64,000 nt of DNA, from contig NZ_BILX01000017.1 in NCBI RefSeq assembly GCF_004000785.1, positions 1-64,000 of the forward strand, in the 5' to 3' direction. Position numbers and translations under genes: made by a program. Source of the DNA: Paenibacillus ehimensis NBRC 15659 (lineage in GTDB: Bacteria > Bacillota > Bacilli > Paenibacillales > NBRC-103111). This document shows, piece after piece, positions 16,964 through 24,774 of the stretch. Below the pieces are notes generated by a model, which was not told the origin of the DNA, searched no databases, and saw only the letters and a program-made list of their open reading frames with translations. Position 1 is the first letter of the stretch. The number at the start of each line of letters is the position of its first letter.

Positions 16964-17551
16964 TTACTCCCCGGGCAGCATGCCGCGCATGAACAGCTCG
17001 ACCACTTGAGCGGCCAGCTGCTCTGGACTCCCCGAGCCTTCCGACAAATACGCAAAGGTTAAGCGCTCTATCGTACCTACGAAGCACTGCGCCACGACGT
17101 CCATATCCAGGGTCGAACGAAAGTAGCCGGACCGCTGCTCTTCGAGCAGGTTGTCCCGAATCAGAGCGGCCAGCTCCGCTTTAATGCTCACGGCCTCCGG
17201 GGCCTGAAACAACCCGATGCGCGTCAAGTGCGGGTCTTCCGTGAAAAAGCGAAAAAGCGTCTCCAGCACGCCAAGCACCCGCGCGTTCACTTCGCCCGGC
17301 TGCAGCCCGGCTTCCAAACGGCTCGACCTGGCCAGCTCCTGCAGCCGGGACCGGAAGTGGCCGACCAGTTCCTCGAACACCGCTTCCTTGCTTTCAAAAT
17401 AAAGATAAAACGACGGCTGGGTCAGCCCGGCCTGAGCGACAATCGAGCTGATCTTCGTCTCGTAAAAGCCGAGTCCGGCAAACTGCTCCGCCGCCGCAGC
17501 CAGCAATCTCGCCCGGCTTTCTTGCCCTTTGGCTCCTTTGTTTCGCGCCAT
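16964..17551 (-). CDS. TetR/AcrR-family transcriptional regulator
   Basis: This 195-residue protein has an N-terminal helix-turn-helix (about 10-58) with ISSIVAQAGLTQPSFYLYFESKEAVFEEL, the classic TetR recognition helix region, and a helical ligand-binding C-terminus. The DUF1361 gene follows directly, so the two form an operon. An inverted repeat TACCT-N7-AGGTA (17569-17585) lies just upstream of the start and may be its operator. Confidence 0.93.
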   Translation of the reverse strand: MARNKGAKGQESRARLLAAAAEQFAGLGFYETKISSIVAQAGLTQPSFYLYFESKEAVFEELVGHFRSRLQELARSSRLEAGLQPGEVNARVLGVLETLFRFFTEDPHLTRIGLFQAPEAVSIKAELAALIRDNLLEEQRSGYFRSTLDMDVVAQCFVGTIERLTFAYLSEGSGSPEQLAAQVVELFMRGMLPGE

Positions 17552-17568
17552 TCCGTCCGAACTCCTTG

Positions 17569-17585
17569 TACCTGCAAAATAGGTA
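17569..17585 (-). promoter_or_regulatory. Inverted repeat upstream of the TetR gene
   Basis: TACCT and AGGTA flank 7 bases, 18-34 bp upstream of the TetR-type start. The position next to the ribosome site fits an autorepression operator, but the arms are only 5 bp. Confidence 0.35.
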
Positions 17586-17675
17586 TTGCTTGTTCAAAAA
17601 GCTAAAAATGATTCGTACGCAGCCTTATTTCGTATTATGTCCCAGTCCTGCGCTCACCGTCAACTCGCAGCATTT

Positions 17676-18290
17676 CTATACCCGGTGCCGAAGCTCTTCG
17701 TAAGCTTCCTTCAGCCATGGGTGCACGACCTTCAAGGTATGCTTCCGCTCCCACAGGTAATCGATATAAGCGAACGCCCCATGCATAAGGGAACGGTTCA
17801 ACTGCTCCTGCAGCTCGCGGATATACGGCGGTGTTCCGGGCTGATCCCATGCGATTTTGTCCGCTACGAACAGCACTTGATCGAGCAAGGTGGAGCCTGC
17901 CCGCAAGGTCGTATGGCAGCCGACCGCATCCAGGATCGCCGCATCGGTTACGCCAAACAGCTGCTCCGCCATCACCGCCGACAGCTTTTGATGAACGATC
18001 ATCGGGAACGCTTCTTCTTCCGGCAGCACCTCGATGCCAAGCTCCCGCGAAACCGCAATTCGATCTCCGTTCGGGATGACCGCGCTGATGTCGTGCAGCC
18101 AGCCGGCCGTCTCCGCCGCCTCGGGATCGGCTCCGAACCGCAGCGCGATACGCCGCGCCTCCGTCCCGACGTCCATACAGTGCTCCGCCGTCTTCTCGCA
18201 TCCGTTCAAGCTCAGAAAGCTCCGGATATCGTCCCGAAGCCGATTCGTTCGGGAAAACGGTTTCGTACGTTCGGTCAAAATAGGATGCAT
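17676..18290 (-). CDS. HD-domain phosphohydrolase, YqeK-like
   Basis: The protein has 204 residues from ATG 18290 (GGAGG 7 bases upstream); the longer open frame overlaps the MarR gene and is rejected. It shows the HD pattern H-x(n)-AGWLHDI (His and His-Asp), followed by VHQKLSAVMAEQLFG, AVGCHTTL and VLFVADKIAWDQ. This order matches YqeK, a Ni/Fe-dependent symmetrical Ap4A hydrolase, but here it is not linked to nadD or rsfS as the classic copy is. It may act on another nucleotide. Confidence 0.8.
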   Translation of the reverse strand: MHPILTERTKPFSRTNRLRDDIRSFLSLNGCEKTAEHCMDVGTEARRIALRFGADPEAAETAGWLHDISAVIPNGDRIAVSRELGIEVLPEEEAFPMIVHQKLSAVMAEQLFGVTDAAILDAVGCHTTLRAGSTLLDQVLFVADKIAWDQPGTPPYIRELQEQLNRSLMHGAFAYIDYLWERKHTLKVVHPWLKEAYEELRHRV

Positions 18291-18342
18291 GCTTCTTCCT
18301 CCGTTCGCTTTTGCTTCATTTCGGGCCCCCGCCAACCGTCCG

Positions 18343-18960
18343 CTACGGCGCAAGGAACGAAGGCTTGTGCTCCGGGCATTGCTTGAGCGTAGCTTCGTGG
18401 GTCAAATATTTGCGGATCAAATTGCAATAATGCGGCGTCTCGTCCTGACCCGTGTTCGGTCTGAAATGTATACAGCCCAAGCACGGCTCCGCCACGACAA
18501 GGTGGCCCCTGCGTTGAAGCGCGGATAGAACCGCTCCGAGGCCCGTTTCCAACGAAGCCAGCGCTTCCTCCGGCAAGCTTTGGACGGCTTCCTCCAAGGC
18601 CTCCCCCCATCGGTCAAGCTTGGCTACGGCTTCTTCTCCTTGCGAAGTCAATTGAAGCAGCGTGATCCGGCGATCCCCGGGCTTCGCATACTTGGCGATC
18701 AACCCTTTGATCACCAGGCCGTTGACGATTTTGACGGCCGTGACATGGGTGGTCCCGAGATGATCCGCGAGGCTTCCGACGGATGCCACATCGCCGCGCG
18801 TATGGGCCGTAAACAATAGCGACTGGATTTGCACGGGAGACAATCCCGTATCGTCGCTCTCCATCTGGCCGATCTTCTTGACCGCCTGAGCCATGCGAAC
18901 AAGCGCCATGCTGACACGGGCAGCCCGGTTTTCCTTCCGCTGCTGGGGATCGTAGCGCAT
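18343..18960 (-). CDS. MarR-family regulator with C-terminal four-cysteine cluster
   Basis: This 205-residue protein has a MarR winged helix (about 15-125) with VGSLADHLGTTHVTAVKIVNGLVIKGLI and the wing KPGDRRITLL. An unusual tail of about 50 residues carries Cys160, Cys163, Cys179 and Cys195 in a CxxC-x15-C-x15-C layout with nearby His residues. That could bind zinc or an iron-sulfur cluster and make DNA binding redox- or metal-responsive. The thioredoxin-like gene 115 bp upstream on the same strand has a palindrome at its promoter and is a likely target. Confidence 0.88.
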   Translation of the reverse strand: MRYDPQQRKENRAARVSMALVRMAQAVKKIGQMESDDTGLSPVQIQSLLFTAHTRGDVASVGSLADHLGTTHVTAVKIVNGLVIKGLIAKYAKPGDRRITLLQLTSQGEEAVAKLDRWGEALEEAVQSLPEEALASLETGLGAVLSALQRRGHLVVAEPCLGCIHFRPNTGQDETPHYCNLIRKYLTHEATLKQCPEHKPSFLAP

Positions 18961-19037
18961 TGGATTCTTCCTTCCATTCCTTTCTAGCCTTATCCTCCAT
19001 TGTAACCGCTAGTCCCGCGAATATAAAGCTTACGTAA

Positions 19038-19072
19038 AAAGTGCGGGGCGTCTGTTCCGCACCCCGCACTTT
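19038..19072 (-). terminator. Terminator after the thioredoxin-like gene
   Basis: A perfect 11-bp stem AAAGTGCGGGG/CCCCGCACTTT (19038-19048 with 19062-19072) is followed on the minus strand by TT and a T-run. It separates the thioredoxin-like gene from the MarR gene. Confidence 0.85.
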
Positions 19073-19075
19073 GAT

Positions 19076-19315
19076 TCATCCTTTTTTAACGTCTTCCAGG
19101 CTTGCGCCGAAGTTAATGTGAAACACGTTCCCGTCAATCACCAGCGCCGGCACCGACTGGACGCCCGCTCCTTCCGCTTCCGCAATGCGGTTCCGCTGCT
19201 CGCCCAAATGCACAATCTCGACAGCCGCCTTGGATGGATCGAGATTGTCCAGCACCATCTGCTCCGCGCTTACACAAACCTTGCACCCTGCATGATAAAA
19301 TACCGCTTTTGCCAT
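19076..19315 (-). CDS. Small thioredoxin-like protein with CxxC
   Basis: This 79-residue thioredoxin-fold protein has the redox pair Cys11/Cys14 in HAGCKVC, and the cis-Pro region QSVPALVIDG with hydrophobic strand VFHINFGA. It lacks the WCGPC of true thioredoxin and resembles glutaredoxin-like or mini-thioredoxin proteins. It has its own promoter, an operator-like palindrome and a terminator, so it is a single-gene unit. The neighbouring MarR regulator with four cysteines is a plausible partner. Confidence 0.85.
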   Translation of the reverse strand: MAKAVFYHAGCKVCVSAEQMVLDNLDPSKAAVEIVHLGEQRNRIAEAEGAGVQSVPALVIDGNVFHINFGASLEDVKKG

Positions 19316-19336
19316 TTCAATCAGCTCCTCTTCTTT

Positions 19337-19355
19337 TATGTAGCATTGCTACATA
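19337..19355 (-). promoter_or_regulatory. Palindromic operator at the thioredoxin-like promoter
   Basis: TATGTAGC-ATT-GCTACATA is a perfect 8-3-8 inverted repeat lying immediately downstream of the -10 box, where a repressor would block transcription. A MarR dimer is a suitable ligand for a site of this size. Confidence 0.6.
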
Positions 19356-19358
19356 TTT

Positions 19359-19387
19359 AGTATAGAAACTCCCGCCGTCCGCATCAA
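19359..19387 (-). promoter_or_regulatory. Sigma-A promoter of the thioredoxin-like gene
   Basis: On the minus strand TTGATG (19382-19387) and TATACT (19359-19364) are separated by exactly 17 bp, 44 bp upstream of the start codon. The palindrome at 19337-19355 covers the expected transcription start. Confidence 0.65.
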
Positions 19388-19426
19388 TTGCGATTTTTCT
19401 ATCGTTTGCATAGGAAGAAACTATCG

Positions 19427-19906
19427 TTAGCGCGCATGATGCGATAACACTTTTTCCAGATGGACCTCCTCTTCATCTCTTTGAATTTCCATGTAGCCGT
19501 TGGCTTGATAAAATTGAACGGCGTCGAGCCAAGACGCTGTCGTTTCCAGCACGAGCTTCCCATAGCCCTTGTGCCTTGCCCTCCGTTCCAGCTCCTCCAG
19601 CATGCAGCGAGCGATGCCTCTTCTCCGGTACGGCTTCCACACGGACATTCTCGCGATTCTTCCCACGTCGCGCCCCTCTTGGATAAGGGCTCCCGTACAG
19701 ACGATTTGCCCTTCAAGCGCGCCCGTCAAGAAGAGATGCCCCTGACCGGAATACCAATTCACGATATGGTCGAGGTCCTTGTTGTAGGACGGGTCCAATT
19801 CTCCGAACCTTTCCTCCAGCCCCGCGCAAACGATTCTTCTCGCCTGCTCCTGCGTCTCTTCGGTCACTTCCGCTATACTCAGCATCATGTTCATCCGTAT
19901 ATCCAA
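19427..19906 (-). CDS. GNAT-family N-acetyltransferase
   Basis: This 159-residue protein has the acetyl-CoA-binding motif A, MSVWKPYRRRGIARCMLEELERRA (RRRGIA pyrophosphate loop at about 95-100), and a C-terminal strand with AVQFYQANGY. The acceptor substrate is unknown. The start overlaps the end of the HAD hydrolase gene upstream by 16 bp, so the two are co-transcribed. ATGs at 19891 and 19885 are alternative starts. Confidence 0.92.
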   Translation of the reverse strand: MDIRMNMMLSIAEVTEETQEQARRIVCAGLEERFGELDPSYNKDLDHIVNWYSGQGHLFLTGALEGQIVCTGALIQEGRDVGRIARMSVWKPYRRRGIARCMLEELERRARHKGYGKLVLETTASWLDAVQFYQANGYMEIQRDEEEVHLEKVLSHHAR

Positions 19907-20547
19907 TCCTTAACCTCCAAAATATGCTCGATTCTTGCAATCGGCCGTACCCCTTTATCCCTCATCGCTTCCATGCTCGTCCTGTAGCTGATAAACGGGA
20001 TTCCGGCCCCGGCGGACGCTTGGCCGTCCATCCATGAATCGCCCACCGATATCCATTCGTCAGCCGCCATGGTGCGGAATTGATTCAAGGCATAAGTAAA
20101 TCCGGAAGGGGACGGCTTCAGCGCCTCCATCTGCTCTCTGCCGATAATGGAGTCGAAATACGAATTGATTCCCGTTACTTCGAGCGCCTTAAGGGCGGCG
20201 GAAAGCGAGTTGTTCGTGACCACGACCAACACGAACTTGCCGTATAACGATTCGATCAGCTCCGGTACGCCTTTCTCCAGCCCTGCGCCTTCCATCCCGC
20301 GCACTTCATGCCTTTCCGCGATCTTCAGGCAAGAGAGGTACAGGGTGTGGCCCATGCCGGCTTGCTTGGCGTATTCGAGCATGGTGGATGCCGTATGTTC
20401 ATGGAGCGGGAACCGCTCCGTCAAAATGCCTTGTTCGATCAAGTGCTGGCAAATATCTTCCTTCATCGCCGCAAAATCGATGCGGGATTGCAGCAGCGTA
20501 TTGTCCATATCGAAAATAATGCCTTTGCATTTGCGGTCGTCTCGCAT
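19891..20547 (-). CDS. HAD-family hydrolase (phosphoglycolate phosphatase-like)
   Basis: The protein has 218 residues from ATG 20547. The HAD motifs are in order: FDMDNTLL (nucleophile and acid Asp), VTNNS, KPSPSGF (Lys) and VGDSWMDGQAS. A helical cap lies between motifs I and II, as in phosphoglycolate phosphatases and similar small-molecule phosphatases. The frame is open 89 codons further upstream but that part has no recognisable domain and a poor start. It is coupled to the GNAT gene. Confidence 0.9.
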   Translation of the reverse strand: MRDDRKCKGIIFDMDNTLLQSRIDFAAMKEDICQHLIEQGILTERFPLHEHTASTMLEYAKQAGMGHTLYLSCLKIAERHEVRGMEGAGLEKGVPELIESLYGKFVLVVVTNNSLSAALKALEVTGINSYFDSIIGREQMEALKPSPSGFTYALNQFRTMAADEWISVGDSWMDGQASAGAGIPFISYRTSMEAMRDKGVRPIARIEHILEVKDWIYG

Positions 20548-20798
20548 GAATTTCCCCGCTTCCCGTTTCATTTTAAGCCAGCACCCGCAGCACATCGTCA
20601 ACCTTTTGCCGTGAGAGATGACGCCGCAGTTCATCCAAGTGAAAACATCGCCCTCGTAACCCCCGTCAATTGGAGGACGCGCCCCTCCGAAGCGCCGGCG
20701 CGATAACGAATAGCCGTCACTTGATATGATAAAGCGGGCCGGCCGCCTGGTCCGCCGTTCGTTCTCCCGCTTGTCCCTGCAGGTCGACCTTCTCCAAT
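20548..20798 (-). other. Non-coding stretch upstream of the HAD gene
   Basis: No gene is supported here. The long open frame that continues the HAD gene upstream reads Arg/Gly-rich and has no domain. On the minus strand a 25-codon frame reading EKVDLQGQAGERTADQAAG could start at a TTG just behind the Fur-like box and stops at about 20723; it may be a leader peptide or the remnant of a lost gene. Confidence 0.4.
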
Positions 20799-20813
20799 TG
20801 AGAATTATTATCA
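20799..20813 (-). promoter_or_regulatory. Fur-box-like inverted repeat
   Basis: TGAGAATTATTATCA matches the 7-1-7 Fur consensus TGATAATnATTATCA with one mismatch. It lies 252 bp upstream of the HAD gene on the minus strand and next to GATAAT, a possible -10 box. No iron gene follows, so either a small transcript is controlled or the regulated gene has been lost. Confidence 0.5.
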
Positions 20814-20837
20814 CTAGTTAAATTTGAGTATAAAGCA

Positions 20838-20870
20838 AAAAAGAAAGCTCTTCAACCCTGTCAAAGAGCC
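20838..20870 (-). terminator. Terminator of the SRPBCC gene
   Basis: GCTCTT/AAGAGC (20848-20853 with 20865-20870) enclose an 11-base loop. On the minus strand the stem is followed by TTCTTTTTTGC, a good U-tract. It lies 35 bp after the SRPBCC stop. Confidence 0.65.
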
Positions 20871-20904
20871 TCCCCGCTTCCTTGCTTTATTGCTGACCCA
20901 AAAA

Positions 20905-21303
20905 TTACTTTTCCATGATTCGCTTTAACGTTCGCAGATCGCTCTCGATCATCCCCGTGTCGTTGGCGAAGCTTTCGTCCGACATCCCGGGCTGCCGGAA
21001 CGCCGTAAAGACCACCTCGCAGCCGGAGCCGTTGGGAACGACCCGCATCGGATTCAGGATCGTTTGTCCGGTGGCGACGGTTACCCAATGATCCGCGATG
21101 CCGTAATCGTTCTTGTCTACGAACTTGAGCGTGATCGGAGCTTCCGTCGTTTCCGCGATCCACTCCTCTCCCGATCTCCGGACCGATTTTACAAAGGACG
21201 TCACCCATTCCGGAAAATTCTCGGGATTCGCCACATAAGCGTACACCTCTTCGGGCCGGCGCTCAATGGAAATGCTTAATGTTTTGGAAGGCAGCACCGT
21301 CAT
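20905..21303 (-). CDS. SRPBCC-family protein (AHSA1/polyketide-cyclase-like fold)
   Basis: The protein has 132 residues from ATG 21303; ATGs at 21315 and 21333 are alternatives and AAGGAG lies between them, so the start is uncertain. The pattern SISIERRPEEVYAYVANPENFPEWVTSF, then a beta-sheet and a C-terminal long helix (SDLRTLKRIME), fits the SRPBCC/START-like hydrophobic-ligand fold. The role is unknown. A terminator follows directly. Confidence 0.82.
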   Translation of the reverse strand: MTVLPSKTLSISIERRPEEVYAYVANPENFPEWVTSFVKSVRRSGEEWIAETTEAPITLKFVDKNDYGIADHWVTVATGQTILNPMRVVPNGSGCEVVFTAFRQPGMSDESFANDTGMIESDLRTLKRIMEK

Positions 21304-21411
21304 CAAGTATCGCATTCTCCTTTCGGTTGGCATCTCGGCTTAAGCAAGCCATACCGGTATTGTAAATCACCCGGCAGCCAAAAGATTGAATAAATCGGAC
21401 ATCCGCCAAAA

Positions 21412-21837
21412 TTACGGGCGTTTGCGCCTAGGCCAAGCAGCATCGATCAGTGAAGAGACGGCAATTCCCGCGCTATATCGTACGAGGTCCGCCGTCAAAA
21501 AGCCTTTTCCCAATACCAACGCCCCAAGGGTTGTCTCCCGGATCCGATTGATCCAATCGGCCTGATACAGCTGGCTGAACTCGATCGCAAAGCAAAACAC
21601 GAGGCTGCACCACAGCGCGAACGAGACCTTCCAATGCGCAAAGCAAGCGCGAAAGCCGAAGTAGACCATGCAGGCCCACAAGGCATCGCCAAAATGCTCA
21701 GCAACAAAAACAGGCAGCCGGTCGGCGAACGCTCTGGACCCTAAGCCCAAAGCTATGGCGGCGAATACGGCCGCGATATAGGCGACCCTCGCTCTCCGCC
21801 GCCGCGCGGACCTCTCGTTAAATCTGCTCATAGGCAT
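21412..21837 (-). CDS. DUF2809 membrane protein
   Basis: This 141-residue protein has four TM segments and the DUF2809 signatures GLGSRAFA, HFGDALWACMVYFGFR, IEFSQLYQADWINRIR and ALVLGKGFLTADLVRYSAG. Its function is unknown. It overlaps the 3' end of the HxlR regulator gene by 20 bp, so the two are co-expressed. Confidence 0.85.
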   Translation of the reverse strand: MPMSRFNERSARRRRARVAYIAAVFAAIALGLGSRAFADRLPVFVAEHFGDALWACMVYFGFRACFAHWKVSFALWCSLVFCFAIEFSQLYQADWINRIRETTLGALVLGKGFLTADLVRYSAGIAVSSLIDAAWPRRKRP

Positions 21838-22186
21838 GGTCCGGCCATTCTTCCAAGACGGCCGATCTGTCTCCGTAAACTTTGTCCAAATGCTTTTCTC
21901 CCCAAAAGCAAAAGCTGTCCAGAACCGTTTTCAAGGTCAAACCGTATTCGCTAAGCTCATACTCCACTCTGGGCGGAATTTCATGGTAAACGGTCCGGTG
22001 AATGATCCCATCCTTTTCGAGCTCGCGAAGCTGCTGCGTGAGCATTTTTGGGGTGATGTCGGGAATTAATTTTTTCAGCTCGTTTGTGCGCTTTTTGCCG
22101 GTTGTCAGATGGTACAGGATGATGCTCTTCCACTTTCCCCCGATGACCTCCAGCGTGACCTCTACCCCATTGCGGTATTTCTTCAA
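21818..22186 (-). CDS. HxlR-family transcriptional regulator
   Basis: This 122-residue winged-helix protein has the HxlR core GGKWKSIILYHL, RTNELKKLIPDITPKMLTQQLRELEKDGII and PPRVEYELSEYG. Such regulators often control a divergently transcribed quinone or flavin reductase, and exactly such a gene lies divergently here. Two palindromes in the shared intergenic region (22247-22278) are likely binding sites. Confidence 0.93.
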   Translation of the reverse strand: MKKYRNGVEVTLEVIGGKWKSIILYHLTTGKKRTNELKKLIPDITPKMLTQQLRELEKDGIIHRTVYHEIPPRVEYELSEYGLTLKTVLDSFCFWGEKHLDKVYGDRSAVLEEWPDHAYEQI

Positions 22187-22246
22187 GGTACCACTCCCCT
22201 GCCTTCCCGAGAGGATCTTCTTTTCAGTATAAAAATGATACTATAG

Positions 22247-22278
22247 TACTTGAAAGTATCTAGTGCACTTTGAAGTGC
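22247..22278. promoter_or_regulatory. Tandem palindromes between HxlR and flavodoxin-fold reductase genes
   Basis: TACTT-GA-AAGTA (22247-22258) and GCACTT-TG-AAGTGC (22265-22278) are two perfect short palindromes with centres 19 bp apart, in the 213-bp divergent intergenic region. Related core (ACTT-N2-AAGT) in both suggests one regulator dimer per site, most simply the HxlR protein. Confidence 0.6.
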
Positions 22279-22399
22279 GTACTTCACATGATAGTTTATA
22301 TCATCCATAATACCATCTGTAACCGGCCATTGACTACCGCGTCGAACCGTTCTCCCAAGAAGCCGCCGGGAATATGACACGAAAGAAGGTCGTTAACCC

Positions 22400-22960
22400 A
22401 TGAAAGCTCTTGTCACCGTCACGCACCCCCGCAAAAACTCTCTGACGTACGCTGTAATGAATCGTTTTGTCGAAGGCCTGAAGCAAAACAACCACGAAGT
22501 CGATCTGCTGGACTTGGACCGCGACGGCTTCAATCCTGTGTATACCGCTGAAGATGAGAAGGATTGGATAAATCCGGCCAAAAGTTACTCTCCCGAGATC
22601 CGCAAGGAAATGCACCGGATCGCTGCGGCGAACGCGCTTGTTTTCGTGTTCCCGTTATGGTGGTACAGCGTGCCCTCCATGCTCAAGGGGTACTTGGACA
22701 AAGTATGGAACATGGGGCTGCTCGAAGAAATGGCTTCGAAAAAAGTGCTGTGGATCTGCCTGGCCGGCGGGGATCGAAAGCACTTGTCAAAATACAACCG
22801 CGAGGAGATGCTGACGCATTATCTCAATGTGGCGGTGGCCGGCTACGCCCGAGTGAAGGAATCCAGGGTTGAGCTGTTATACGACACTCTTTCCGAATCC
22901 AAGGAGCACATTGCGAGTTTGCTGGAACGCGCCTATCAGCTGGGACGCGAGTACGAATAA
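22400..22960 (+). CDS. Flavodoxin-fold NAD(P)H:quinone oxidoreductase (MdaB/KefF-like)
   Basis: This 186-residue protein has the flavodoxin-like fold: ALVTVTHPRKNSLTYAVMNRF (FMN/FAD phosphate loop), DLLDLDRDGFNP, then FVFPLWWYSVPSMLKGYLDKVW, the conserved P-x-W-W-x-S-x-P-x-x-L-K-G loop of NAD(P)H quinone reductases. It reduces quinones or similar electrophiles by two electrons in the cytosol. It is divergent from its probable HxlR regulator. The 3' end overlaps the convergent alpha/beta hydrolase gene by 25 bp. Confidence 0.93.
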   Translation: MKALVTVTHPRKNSLTYAVMNRFVEGLKQNNHEVDLLDLDRDGFNPVYTAEDEKDWINPAKSYSPEIRKEMHRIAAANALVFVFPLWWYSVPSMLKGYLDKVWNMGLLEEMASKKVLWICLAGGDRKHLSKYNREEMLTHYLNVAVAGYARVKESRVELLYDTLSESKEHIASLLERAYQLGREYE

Positions 22961-24216
22961 GAAAGAGCAAGGTTCCTTTGCAAAAAGGCCAGCGCCGTCT
23001 GCCACGCTTCGCGGGCCGCAGCAGCCGCAGCCCCGGCCCGGACTCCCTGCTCCGCGGTCACCGGCAGATTCGGAATGTCAATGAGATGGCCCGCTTCGGG
23101 AAAATGCGCGTGACACACTTCCCAGCGGTATCCGCACTTCTTCAGCGTTTGCAGCACTCCTTCCGCCATCCCGGCGGACGGCCAGGTCGCGTCATGCGCG
23201 CCGGTCATCAGCAGCGCCGGGGCGCGCATCGCTTCCACCCGGATACGGGCCGCCTCCAGCTGCTCGTCCGACGAAGTCTGCAGCGCTTGCTCGTGAAGCT
23301 TGCGCAATTGGGCAAGCTCGGCGGCGGTCCAGCTTTTCGGCCCGCCAGGGTATGGAAGATACGGCAGCGGCCGGCCTTCGTGCGTCCATGAGGATCGGCG
23401 GCTGGCAGGCGCGATAGCGATGCCTTCAAATACATGAGACGCGGGCGAATAGCCGACGACCGCCCGGACGGCTTGCGGGTACAAGGAAGCGTACAGCAGC
23501 GCCAGCTCGCTTCCTTTGGAAAGGCCCATGACTCCGGCTCTGGCGGCGTCGATCCCCGGCTGCTCCTGCAGCCAGCGCATCGCGCGGTCGACCCCCTCAA
23601 TCGGCACCTCCGCAAGCCGGTTCGGCAGGCCTGAGCGGCCCTGCCAGTCGAAATAGGCCACCGCCAGCGCCGCGAAGCCGTGCGAGCTCAAGAGAGCGGC
23701 CATCTGCTCGGACCAGAGCAAGCCGCCGGCGGATCCTCCCAGCACCAGCACGGCAGGAAGCGAACCGCGTCCCGAAGCATCGGGGCAAAAATATTTGCCC
23801 GCGAACGGCTCCGTCATTTCCGTTACCCGGACATCGTCGGATACAAAATGAAGGTCAACGGTACGTTCTCCAAGCAACACGCCATCCGAGGATAACCGGA
23901 AGGTGACCGCTTGCGGCGCACTGCCGCTTTTCATAAAGTAAACAGGATCGGAACCGCCCGGACGCATCGACCAGAGCAAGCCGTTCGCATCGATTCCGCC
24001 GTAAGTACCCTCCTCGGGAGCCGTCCCTGCCGTATCCACCGTCCCCTGATCGTCGCCCCGATATATGCCGAAGGAACGCCACACTTTCCCCAGATCGTCT
24101 TGCGCGAATGCTTCCAGCGTAATCTTTTGCCCCGGGGTTAAATGCCGAATCCCCAGTTCCAAAGTTCCGTCGATCCTGTTCGGCGCCTGCCCGATGCTCC
24201 ATACCGGTTCCATCAT
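22936..24216 (-). CDS. Acyl-CoA thioester hydrolase / BAAT-like alpha/beta hydrolase
   Basis: This 426-residue protein has an N-terminal beta-sandwich (about 1-125, including GGIDANGLLWSMRPGG) typical of the BAAT/acyl-CoA thioesterase N domain. A C-terminal alpha/beta hydrolase domain follows with oxyanion GGSAGG, nucleophile elbow GLSKGSELAL, acid TGAHDATWPS and histidine AGHLID. The human relatives use Cys as nucleophile; this one has Ser. The substrate is unknown. The start overlaps the stop of the PadR gene (ATGA), so the two form an operon. Confidence 0.9.
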   Translation of the reverse strand: MMEPVWSIGQAPNRIDGTLELGIRHLTPGQKITLEAFAQDDLGKVWRSFGIYRGDDQGTVDTAGTAPEEGTYGGIDANGLLWSMRPGGSDPVYFMKSGSAPQAVTFRLSSDGVLLGERTVDLHFVSDDVRVTEMTEPFAGKYFCPDASGRGSLPAVLVLGGSAGGLLWSEQMAALLSSHGFAALAVAYFDWQGRSGLPNRLAEVPIEGVDRAMRWLQEQPGIDAARAGVMGLSKGSELALLYASLYPQAVRAVVGYSPASHVFEGIAIAPASRRSSWTHEGRPLPYLPYPGGPKSWTAAELAQLRKLHEQALQTSSDEQLEAARIRVEAMRAPALLMTGAHDATWPSAGMAEGVLQTLKKCGYRWEVCHAHFPEAGHLIDIPNLPVTAEQGVRAGAAAAAAREAWQTALAFLQRNLALSYSYSRPS

Positions 24217-24743
24217 GACTCCTCCAAGTCCTGTTTAATTTGCTTCAATAACTGCAGATCCAGCTCCATATGGGCGACGCCGTTGGCAAACACCTGCCGG
24301 ACAAGCCGGGGATTGCCGGACAGCTCCGCCTTGCCCGGCTCGCCCTTGTTCCAAAGCGCAATTTTGTGCTCCAGCCCGGCAATCTGCTGCTCGAGGCACC
24401 GGATCACTTCCTTCTTCGGAAGCCGGCCCATCATGAACAGAGCGGCATACAAAGCCGAAGGGAATTCAGTGGACGGGACGCTCATCGCTTCCGCGATTAA
24501 GCTCATCAGCAGCTCGGTGCCTTGCGGCGTGATCTCGTACACCGCTCTCGTCTTGTTGCCGCTTCTCTCCGTATCCCGGATTTGCACGCAGCCTTCCTTG
24601 GCGAGCTGCCGCAGAGCATGATAGATCGACCCGGGCAGCACATTCGACCATAAGTCGACCCGGTCTTTCTCGAGCTGCTGAATCAGATCGTAGCCGTGCA
24701 TCGATTGTTTAGCCAGCATGCCCAGCACAATTAAGCGGATCAC
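24213..24743 (-). CDS. PadR-family transcriptional regulator
   Basis: The protein has 176 residues from GTG 24743, with AAGGAG 8 bases upstream; the longer frame from 24752 would start inside that site. It has the PadR winged helix VLGMLAKQSMHGYDLIQQL, SNVLPGSIYHALRQLAKEGCV and RAVYEITPQG, then a helical Vir_act-like C-terminal half. It probably represses itself and the coupled hydrolase through the palindrome just upstream. Confidence 0.92.
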   Translation of the reverse strand: MIRLIVLGMLAKQSMHGYDLIQQLEKDRVDLWSNVLPGSIYHALRQLAKEGCVQIRDTERSGNKTRAVYEITPQGTELLMSLIAEAMSVPSTEFPSALYAALFMMGRLPKKEVIRCLEQQIAGLEHKIALWNKGEPGKAELSGNPRLVRQVFANGVAHMELDLQLLKQIKQDLEES

Positions 24744-24758
24744 CGCAGTCACTCCTTT

Positions 24759-24774
24759 TATTCAAATTTGAATA
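24759..24774. promoter_or_regulatory. Perfect 16-bp palindrome upstream of padR
   Basis: TATTCAAATTTGAATA lies 16-31 bp upstream of the PadR start, overlapping the expected promoter. It is followed by the related ATAAATTTAACT. It is a good candidate for the PadR operator. Confidence 0.6.

Noticed and set aside
20548..20814. N-terminal extension of the HAD hydrolase by 89 codons
   Set aside because: No homologous segment expected before motif I, no ribosome site, and a suitable ATG with a purine-rich site exists at 20547.
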